Positions 6,601 through 10,419 of a stretch of DNA of 10,419 nucleotides are shown one piece after another (the first letter of the stretch is position 1; each line of letters opens with the position of its first letter). A program made the translations under genes and the position numbers. This DNA comes from Bog-564 sp035509915 (GTDB lineage: Bacteria; Actinomycetota; Acidimicrobiia; Acidimicrobiales; UBA8190): positions 1-10,419 of the forward strand of contig DATKIB010000122.1 in NCBI GenBank assembly GCA_035509915.1. Direction: 5' to 3'. The notes under the pieces were generated by a model. It saw only the letters and a program-made list of their open reading frames with translations. It was not told the DNA's origin and made no database searches.

Positions 6601-7032
6601 TCACCTGACGACTGCCACGCCCATCGAGCGCGCAGTGCCCTCGACCTGGAGCTTGGCGGCCTCGAGGTCGTCGGTGTTGAGGTCGGGCAGCTTGACCTTG
6701 GCGATCTCGGCGACCTGGGCCGGCGTGATGCTGCCGGCCTGCTCGCGTCCGGTGGCCGCAGCCCCCTTCTCGAGCCCTGCCGCCTCACGGATCAGCACCG
6801 GAGTCGGTGGGGTCTTGAGCACGAAGGTAAACGAGCGGTCCTCGAAGATCGTGATCTCCACCGGCACGATCTGGCCGCGCTGGTTCTCCGTGGCCGCGTT
6901 GTACTGGCGGCAGAACTCCATCGTCTGCACCCCGTGGGGCCCGAGGGCCGTGCCCACAGGCGGCGCGGGCGTGGCTCCCCCGGCGGGGAGCTGGATCTTC
7001 ACGACTGTCAGGACCTTCTTCCTCGGCGGCAC
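6601..7032 (-). CDS. rplK: 50S ribosomal protein L11
   Basis: L11, 143 aa, binds the GTPase-associated region of 23S rRNA at the base of the L12 stalk and is the target context for thiopeptides and the stringent factor. The GTG start at 7032 has a perfect AGGAGG 7 nt upstream and gives the normal family length; the longer reading to 7077 adds a Pro-rich non-homologous leader. The N-terminal domain shows KIQLPAGGATPAPPVGTALG, including the prolines at 22, 24 and 25 of the thiopeptide pocket, then HGVQTMEFCRQYN. The C-terminal rRNA-binding domain (about 72-143) carries TPPTPVLIREAAG and GTARSMGVAV. It lies 56 bp after nusG and 102 bp before rplA. Confidence 0.97.
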   Translation of the reverse strand: MPPRKKVLTVVKIQLPAGGATPAPPVGTALGPHGVQTMEFCRQYNAATENQRGQIVPVEITIFEDRSFTFVLKTPPTPVLIREAAGLEKGAAATGREQAGSITPAQVAEIAKVKLPDLNTDDLEAAKLQVEGTARSMGVAVVR

Positions 7033-7059
7033 GGGTCGACCTCCTGTGGGGGGTGCCGG

Positions 7060-7075
7060 GCGGCCCGAGGGCCGC
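7060..7075 (-). promoter_or_regulatory. Stable hairpin before rplK
   Basis: The nusG-rplK gap can form GCGGCC-CUCG-GGCCGC, an all-GC 6-bp stem closed by a tetraloop, about 20 nt upstream of the rplK AGGAGG site. In other bacteria L1 represses the L11-L1 mRNA from a leader in this place, so this could be part of such a site or a pause hairpin. Only the fold is seen. Confidence 0.35.
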
Positions 7076-7088
7076 ACGTGTGGATTCC

Positions 7089-8000
7089 TTAGAGCTTCGC
7101 CACCTGGCTGAACTCGAGCTCGACCGGGGTCTCGCGGCCGAAGATGTTCACCAGCACCTTCAGCTTGAGCTGGTCCTCGTTGATCTCGTCGATCTGGCCG
7201 GAGAAGTCGGCGAACGGTCCCTCGCGCACGCGCACGGTCTCTCCGACCTCGTACTCGAGCCTCGGGCGGGTCTTCTTGGCGGGCTCAGCGCCGCCCTCCA
7301 CCTTGACCTGGAGGATGCTCTCCACCTCGCGGCGCGACAGCGGAGTGGGCTTCGTCCCGGGACCGACGAAACCCGTCACTCCAGGGGTATTGCGGATCAC
7401 CGACCACGAGTCGTCGTCCAAGTCGCAGCGCGTGAGCAGGTAGCCGGGAAAGACCTTCTTCTGGACGATGACCTTCTTCCCGCCCTTGAACTCGACTACG
7501 TCCTCCATGGGGATCACGACCTCGAAGATCCGGTCCTCCATGTTCATCGACACGATCCGGCTCTCGAGGTTCGACTTCACCTTGTTCTCGTAGCCGGCGT
7601 AGGTGTGCACCACGAACCACTGGCCGGGCTTGTCGTAGGGGCTCTCGAGGTAGACCTCGGGCTCCTCCTCGAGGTCGAGGACGTCGGCCTCCTCCTCGAG
7701 CACCTCGGGCTCCTGCTCGACAACATCGGCCGCGCGCTCGAGCACCTCTGGCTCCTGCTCGACCACGTCGGCCGCCTGCTCGAGCCCCTGCAGGTCCTCC
7801 ACCGCGCCCGGCCCGGCTGCCGAGGCGCCGTCGGCGGCGGACAGGTCGTCGCCCGTGCCGTCTGGTCCTTCGAGGAGATCGTCGATCGAGGGGACCTCGC
7901 CGGTCGCGCCGGCGTCGGTGAGGGGAAGGAAGTCGGTGCCGTCGCCGGCCCCGGATGCTTCTGGCTCGGAGCGCCCTTGCTCCGTGTTCAACTCGCTCAC
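7089..8000 (-). CDS. nusG: Transcription termination/antitermination factor NusG
   Basis: NusG, 303 aa, binds the RNA polymerase clamp to modulate pausing and, through its KOW domain, contacts Rho or ribosomal protein S10. The start is GTG 8000 (reading MSELNTEQGR), with a GAGG site 7-8 nt upstream and 10 bp from the secE stop. The NGN domain runs from about 127 (GQWFVVHTYAGYENKVKSNLE) to 235, including VFPGYLLTRCDLDDDSWSVIR and NTPGVTGFVGPG. The KOW domain is about 250-303 with EVGETVRVREGPFADFSG and VNIFGRETPVELEFSQV. Residues 1-125 are an acidic, low-complexity extension, a known actinobacterial trait, here with imperfect 14-residue repeats (73-116, LExAADVVEQEPEV). Gene order secE-nusG-rplK-rplA is conserved. 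Confidence 0.98.
   Translation of the reverse strand: MSELNTEQGRSEPEASGAGDGTDFLPLTDAGATGEVPSIDDLLEGPDGTGDDLSAADGASAAGPGAVEDLQGLEQAADVVEQEPEVLERAADVVEQEPEVLEEEADVLDLEEEPEVYLESPYDKPGQWFVVHTYAGYENKVKSNLESRIVSMNMEDRIFEVVIPMEDVVEFKGGKKVIVQKKVFPGYLLTRCDLDDDSWSVIRNTPGVTGFVGPGTKPTPLSRREVESILQVKVEGGAEPAKKTRPRLEYEVGETVRVREGPFADFSGQIDEINEDQLKLKVLVNIFGRETPVELEFSQVAKL
7695..7778 (-). repeat. Two 42-bp in-frame tandem repeats in nusG
   Basis: The units 7695-7736 and 7737-7778 match at 37 of 42 positions and each encode 14 residues (x-AADVVEQEPEVLE). A more degenerate third protein unit (EEADVLDLEEEPEV) follows toward the NGN domain, and a partial CTCGAG unit begins at 7779. All are in frame and acidic. 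This is a coding minisatellite in the disordered N-terminal extension. Confidence 0.9.
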
Positions 8001-8010
8001 GACCCGGACC

Positions 8011-8319
8011 TCACGACCTGAAGAGGAAGATCACGGCGTGCGAGAAGGCGTAGTTCAAGACGAAGATGAGGCACACCAGGAGCACCAACGTGATGAACAC
8101 GACGGTGGCCGAGTTGACCACCTCCGGCCTGGTCGGCCACGCCACCTGCCGGAGCTCGGAGCGGATCTCGCGCGTGAACTCGACCACACGGCCACCGAAG
8201 GACACCTCGGGACGAACCGGTGGGCGGGTCCGCGGTGCCTCCGCACGCTTGACCGCGGGAGAGCCGTCGGCCTCCACCTGGCCCTGACGCTGCATCATGC
8301 GCTTCATTTCTCGGTTCAC
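8011..8319 (-). CDS. secE: Preprotein translocase subunit SecE
   Basis: SecE clamps the SecY channel and is essential for Sec-dependent export at the inner membrane. The C-terminal half is diagnostic: an amphipathic helix VVEFTREIRSELRQVAWPTRPEV (about 45-67), with the conserved WPTR motif, is followed by one membrane span (about 69-92, ATVVFITLVLLVCLIFVL) and a short tail. The N-terminal 40 residues are charged and unconserved, so the start is uncertain. GTG 8319 (102 aa) has AAGG about 11 nt upstream; ATG 8307 (98 aa) and ATG 8298/8295 are alternatives with weaker sites. It follows tRNA-Trp by about 40 bp and precedes nusG by 10 bp. Confidence 0.93.
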   Translation of the reverse strand: MNREMKRMMQRQGQVEADGSPAVKRAEAPRTRPPVRPEVSFGGRVVEFTREIRSELRQVAWPTRPEVVNSATVVFITLVLLVCLIFVLNYAFSHAVIFLFRS

Positions 8320-8359
8320 TGCTTCGCACGCCTTTCGACTGCTCACCTCGGCGGGAAGG

Positions 8360-8435
8360 TGGCAGGGCAGGAGGGACTCGAACCCCCAACCGCCGGTTTT
8401 GGAGACCGGTGCTCTACCAGTTGAGCTACTGCCCT
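8360..8435 (-). tRNA. tRNA-Trp (CCA anticodon)
   Basis: The full cloverleaf is visible: acceptor AGGGCAG/CTGCCCT, D-arm GCTC/GAGC, anticodon stem CCGGT/ACCGG with loop CTCCAAA (anticodon CCA), and T-arm with TTCGAGT. The body is 73 nt (8363-8435) with G73. The 3' CCA is encoded in the DNA (8360-8362), unlike the two other tRNAs here. Position immediately before secE is typical of actinobacteria. Confidence 0.97.
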
Positions 8436-8500
8436 CCGGTAGCTCGGGCACCGTGGCCCCAGCCGGCCTTCGGGGGCCCGACAGAGCAGGTTACTAGCTC

Positions 8501-8527
8501 GGCGCCCATGGGCGCCCCCGGGCGCCC
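8501..8527. repeat. GC palindrome cluster downstream of rpmG
   Basis: GGCGCCCATGGGCGCC (8501-8516) is a perfect 16-bp palindrome. GGCGCCC recurs at 8501, 8511 and 8521, a 10-bp period. The minus-strand transcript leaving rpmG would meet this very stable fold about 17 nt after the stop, so it may end or process the rpmG message; there is no U-tract. No function is proven. Confidence 0.5.
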
Positions 8528-8543
8528 CGGTCGGGCGGGTGCT

Positions 8544-8708
8544 CTAGCGGGTCTCCTTGTGCAGGGTGTGCCTGCGGTCCCAACGGCAGTACTTGTTCAT
8601 CTCGATCCGCTCCCGGTCGTTCTGGCGGTTCTTGATCGTGATGTAGTTGCGCCGCTTGCACTCCTCGCACGCCAGTATCACCTGGACCCGCTTCTCGTTC
8701 TTCGGCAT
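8544..8708 (-). CDS. rpmG: 50S ribosomal protein L33
   Basis: L33, 54 aa, is a small 50S protein near the E site. The reading frame runs from ATG 8708 (MPKNEKRVQVILACEECKRR) to TAG at 8544, with GAGGAG 5-6 nt before the start. Family features are CEEC at 14-17, NYITIKNR at 21-28, the Arg/Asn-rich linker and the C-terminal RRHTLHKETR. The second zinc pair is altered: the usual CxxC reads C41-R-W-D44, so one ligand cysteine is replaced by aspartate. The protein is therefore neither a standard four-Cys form nor the zinc-free form with no cysteines. It lies 25 bp after tRNA-Met, whose 3' processing could generate the rpmG mRNA. Confidence 0.95.
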   Translation of the reverse strand: MPKNEKRVQVILACEECKRRNYITIKNRQNDRERIEMNKYCRWDRRHTLHKETR

Positions 8709-8733
8709 CGTCGCTCCTCGTCTTAGGTCGCTG

Positions 8734-8806
8734 TAGCGGCGGCGGGACTCGAACCCGCGACAACACGATTATGAGCCGTGTGCTCTGCCAACTGAGCTAC
8801 GCCGCC
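8734..8806 (-). tRNA. tRNA-Met (CAU anticodon, elongator type)
   Basis: The 73-nt cloverleaf has acceptor GGCGGCG/CGCCGCT (one G-U at 1:72), D-arm GCTC/GAGC, anticodon stem CACGG/TCGTG with loop CTCATAA (CAT), and T-arm GCGGG TTCGAGT CCCGC, with A73. No CCA is encoded. Initiator tRNA would show a mismatched 1:72 and three G-C pairs next to the anticodon loop, which are absent. The position beside rpmG favours elongator Met over a lysidine-modified Ile tRNA. Confidence 0.93.
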
Positions 8807-8851
8807 GTGTCTGTGGTCCCGTCGACCGGTCCGTACCCACCTTTGACGGGG

Positions 8852-8874
8852 GGCGGGCACGGCCCCGTCCCGCC
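8852..8874 (-). other. Hairpin between tRNA-Thr and tRNA-Met
   Basis: The 75-bp gap contains an inverted repeat: GGCGGG pairs with CCCGCC, and ACGG with CCGT inside it, separated by one bulged base. It sits 8 nt after the 3' end of tRNA-Thr on the transcript. It may separate or process the two tRNAs. No U-tract follows. Confidence 0.35.
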
Positions 8875-8881
8875 GTCGGTG

Positions 8882-8954
8882 AGCCCCCTGTCGGAATCGA
8901 ACCGACGACACCAGCCTTACCATGGCTGTGCTCTGCCGACTGAGCTAAGGGGGC
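8882..8954 (-). tRNA. tRNA-Thr (GGU anticodon)
   Basis: The 73-nt cloverleaf has a perfectly paired acceptor GCCCCCT/AGGGGGC, D-arm GCTC/GAGC, anticodon stem CAGCC/GGCTG with loop ATGGTAA (GGT), and T-arm GTCGG TTCGATT CCGAC, with U73. No CCA is encoded. It reads ACC and ACU codons. It is the first gene of the minus-strand cluster. Confidence 0.97.
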
Positions 8955-8979
8955 GGCACAGCACTCGTTGCAGCGAGGC

Positions 8980-8985
8980 AGCTTA
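8980..8985 (-). promoter_or_regulatory. Possible -10 box for the tRNA-Thr transcript
   Basis: TAAGCT lies 25 bp upstream of the tRNA-Thr 5' end, a reasonable -10 distance for a tRNA promoter. No good -35 is found at 16-18 bp; TTGCCA is present but only 14 bp away. Weak support. Confidence 0.25.
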
Positions 8986-9016
8986 CCCGGCCCGTCTCGT
9001 GGCAAGAAGAGGCCGA

Positions 9017-9541
9017 GTGGACCACGTGACCCGGCTCGCCGGTACCATCCCGGCGGTGCAGGTCCGCCTGGCGGGCGCCGGCGACGTCGAGGCGATCCGC
9101 CGCATCTACAACGCAGAGGTCACGAGGTCCACGGTTACCTTCGACCTCGTGCCGCGCACCGCTCGGAGCCAGCGCGCCTGGGTCGGCCGGCACCAGGGGG
9201 CCCACCCGGCGCTCGTGGCCGTCGAGGGCGGCGAGGTCTGCGGCTTCGGGTCGCTGTCCCCGTTTCGCGACCGGGCGGCGTACGCGACGACGGTCGAGGA
9301 CTCTGTCTATGTCGACGAGGCGTGGCGCGGCCAGGGGGTGGGCAGGATGCTGCTCGAGGAGCTGGTCGGGGTTGCGGCACGACAGGGCTTCCACACCGTG
9401 ATCGCCAGGACGACCGCCGACAACGCCCCTTCCATCGCCCTCCACGTGGGTTGTGGGTTCGCCTTGGTGGGAGTCGAGCGCGAGGTGGGGCGCAAGTTCG
9501 GCAGGTGGCTCGACGTCGCCGTCCTCCAGAAGATGCTGTGA
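9017..9541 (+). CDS. GNAT N-acetyltransferase, phosphinothricin acetyltransferase-like
   Basis: This is an acetyl-CoA-dependent N-acetyltransferase of the PAT/Bar-like GNAT branch, cytosolic. It shows VRLAGAGDVEAIRRIYN at 17-32, then TFDLVPRT at 41-48. E94 in VEDSVYV precedes the acetyl-CoA pyrophosphate loop RGQGVGR (104-110). HTVIARTTADNAPSIALH follows at 126-143, then the GFALVGVEREVGRKFGRWLDV ending. The real substrate is unknown: members acetylate phosphinothricin, methionine sulfoximine/sulfone or other amines. The start is uncertain. GTG 9017 (174 aa) has AGAGG 4 nt upstream. GTG 9056 (161 aa, beginning VQVRLAG) fits the family N-terminus better and could be leaderless behind a TACCAT box at 9043-9048. 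It is the only plus-strand gene, divergent from tRNA-Thr. Confidence 0.88.
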   Translation: MDHVTRLAGTIPAVQVRLAGAGDVEAIRRIYNAEVTRSTVTFDLVPRTARSQRAWVGRHQGAHPALVAVEGGEVCGFGSLSPFRDRAAYATTVEDSVYVDEAWRGQGVGRMLLEELVGVAARQGFHTVIARTTADNAPSIALHVGCGFALVGVEREVGRKFGRWLDVAVLQKML

Positions 9542-9560
9542 CATCTCGCCTTCGGCGCCC

Positions 9561-9583
9561 GGGTGGGGGCCCCAACCCCACCC
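9561..9583. terminator. Hairpin 1 after the acetyltransferase (bidirectional terminator candidate)
   Basis: GGGTGGGG (9561-9568) and CCCCACCC (9576-9583) form a perfect 8-bp stem around a 7-nt GCCCCAA loop. It lies 20 bp after the acetyltransferase stop in a convergent gap, so it could stop transcripts from either side. No clear T-tract follows. Confidence 0.45.
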
Positions 9584-9592
9584 TCCTCCTTA

Positions 9593-9615
9593 CGGCGGGG
9601 ACCCCAACCCCGCCG
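9593..9615. terminator. Hairpin 2 in the convergent gap
   Basis: CGGCGGGG (9593-9600) and CCCCGCCG (9608-9615) form a perfect 8-bp stem with the 7-nt loop ACCCCAA, nearly the same loop as the neighbouring hairpin. Arms differ in sequence while pairing is kept, which suggests a structure under selection or a shared origin. Confidence 0.45.
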
Positions 9616-9656
9616 CTGGCCGTGACATCTCGCCTTCGGCGCCCGGGTGGGGCAGG

Positions 9657-10419
9657 TCAGGTGCTTGCGTAGTCGAGGCTCGGAGCGGGCTCGCCCAGGT
9701 CTCCGCCCGGCCCGCCGCCCCGCCTGCGCCAGCGCGGAAGCAGCTGCTCGCGGTCGAAGGGCGTGAGGGGGACCGTGAGGATGCCGAGGCAGACCAACAA
9801 GGCGAAGGCAACGGTGAGCGGGTTGGCGTGGAGCAGGTCCGTCACGAGCTGACGCCCGCCGGGCAGGCCGAGGAACGCAGAGGAGATGGAAAGGCCGACG
9901 ATCAGCGAGCGGATCTTCCCCGAGGCGGCGGGGGCGAGAAGGATCAGCCCCCACGACAGGTACCAGGGCTGTACGACGGGCCCCAGCGCCACGACGAGCA
10001 GCATGGTGATGCCCATGGCGCGCAGCGCTCCGATCCGGTCGCAGCGCAGCAACAACCACAAGCCGGCCGCGGCGGCGACCCCGAGGCCGAGCAGGCGTGT
10101 GACGGACAGCATGGAGTGCAGCGGGATCCCGACCCCCACGACGTGGGCAATGTCGGTGAGCAAGATCCCCGCACCGGTTGCGGGCGCGACCCACGAGCGG
10201 ACCGTCCCGGGCGTCGCGAGGTTGAGCACCCAGCTCCAGCCGAGCCCGGTCACGAGCGACAGTGCCCCCATCACCGCGGCCGCGATCAGGCCGGCGGTCA
10301 CCACGGGCCGGATCCGGGCGCGAAGAGGCAACCCTGTGCCGGTCCATTCCCAGGCGATGTACAAGATCCCGAGGGCCGCCGGGACCTTGACGGCCGCAGC
10401 CAGAGAACACAGGACGATC
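9657..10419 (-). CDS. mptB: Polyprenol-phosphomannose-dependent alpha-1,6-mannosyltransferase, MptB-like (5' end missing)
   Basis: These are the last 253 residues of a multi-pass membrane protein whose start lies past the right edge; the frame is open to the edge and ends at TGA 9657. At least six hydrophobic spans are visible. MptB-like landmarks are the lumen-side LATPGTVRSWVAPATGAG segment, the GPVVQPWYLSWGLILLAPA motif and the Arg/Gly/Pro-rich cytosolic tail after LTPFDREQLLPRW. MptA/MptB are GT-C fold enzymes that extend the alpha-1,6-mannan core of lipoglycans from polyprenyl-phosphate mannose in mycobacteria and corynebacteria. Donor and product here are inferred from family resemblance. 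Gene name is tentative: MptA is the alternative. It converges on the acetyltransferase. Confidence 0.75.
   Translation of the reverse strand, partial: IVLCSLAAAVKVPAALGILYIAWEWTGTGLPLRARIRPVVTAGLIAAAVMGALSLVTGLGWSWVLNLATPGTVRSWVAPATGAGILLTDIAHVVGVGIPLHSMLSVTRLLGLGVAAAAGLWLLLRCDRIGALRAMGITMLLVVALGPVVQPWYLSWGLILLAPAASGKIRSLIVGLSISSAFLGLPGGRQLVTDLLHANPLTVAFALLVCLGILTVPLTPFDREQLLPRWRRRGGGPGGDLGEPAPSLDYAST

Larger units (their letters stand above)
9538..9652. repeat. Duplicated 31-bp repeat flanking twin hairpins
   Basis: An identical 31-bp sequence occurs at 9538-9568 and 9622-9652 (beginning GTGACATCTCGCC and ending CCCGGGTGGGG), 84 bp apart in the same orientation. Each copy contains a CGCC-TTC-GGCG mini-hairpin. 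Between and partly inside the copies lie two longer hairpins. The first copy begins at the acetyltransferase stop codon and supplies the TGA; the second ends 4 bp short of the mannosyltransferase stop. The layout recalls REP-type extragenic palindromes, but copy number elsewhere cannot be seen. Confidence 0.75.

Noticed and set aside
7053..8021. 322-codon plus-strand frame antisense to nusG
   Set aside because: It is opposite a certain gene, and its repeats (LLLEHLGLLLD) simply mirror the nusG repeats.
8494..8766. 90-codon minus-strand frame over rpmG
   Set aside because: The true L33 frame (8544-8708) is different and matches the family; this one also overlaps tRNA-Met.
9307..10410. 367-codon minus-strand frame spanning the acetyltransferase and mannosyltransferase
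   Set aside because: It is antisense to the GNAT motifs and out of frame with the MptB-like motifs; composition is Arg/Pro-rich.

Overview
This is a GC-rich (roughly two-thirds G+C) chromosomal stretch holding the start of a bacterial transcription/translation super-cluster. On the minus strand, in transcription order, it carries tRNA-Thr, tRNA-Met, rpmG, tRNA-Trp, secE, nusG, rplK, rplA, rplJ, rplL, rpoB and the first 119 codons of rpoC. This order, the acidic N-terminal extension on NusG, the many GTG/TTG starts and an MptB-like polyprenol-phosphomannose mannosyltransferase point to Actinobacteria. The wording of the RpoB N-terminus and of RpoC around residues 105-119 resembles, from memory, the Acidimicrobiia; this lineage call is an inference.

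Layout: 1-358 is rpoC (runs off the left edge) and 361-3933 is rpoB. Positions 3934-4336 are a 403-bp gene-free leader with hairpins and a candidate rpoB promoter. Then come rplL (4337-4732), overlapping rplJ by 8 nt, and rplJ (4725-5513). Positions 5514-5781 hold a candidate rplJ promoter and an L10-leader-like RNA. Next are rplA (5782-6498), rplK (6601-7032), nusG (7089-8000), secE (8011-8319), tRNA-Trp (8360-8435), rpmG (8544-8708, a 54-aa gene), tRNA-Met (8734-8806) and tRNA-Thr (8882-8954). The only plus-strand gene is a GNAT acetyltransferase of the phosphinothricin-acetyltransferase type (about 9017-9541). It converges on a minus-strand membrane mannosyltransferase (9657 to the right edge). 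The 115 bp between them is almost filled by a duplicated 31-bp repeat and two similar GC-rich hairpins.

Working together: SecE is the essential translocon subunit, NusG the elongation factor, L11/L1/L10/L12/L33 are 50S proteins, and RpoB/RpoC form the catalytic core of RNA polymerase. Regulation is probably layered: an L10-sensing leader in front of rplJL, partial read-through plus a separate promoter in front of rpoB, and translational coupling at rplJ/rplL and rpoB/rpoC.

I found no new multi-gene system; the region is mostly conserved housekeeping sequence. The points most worth a second look are in details. L10 has an acidic C-terminal tail made of four 36-bp/12-aa tandem repeats. NusG has a 42-bp/14-aa repeat in its acidic N-terminal extension. 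L33 has lost one of its four zinc cysteines (CxxC + CxxD). The last is the repeat/hairpin module at 9538-9652.
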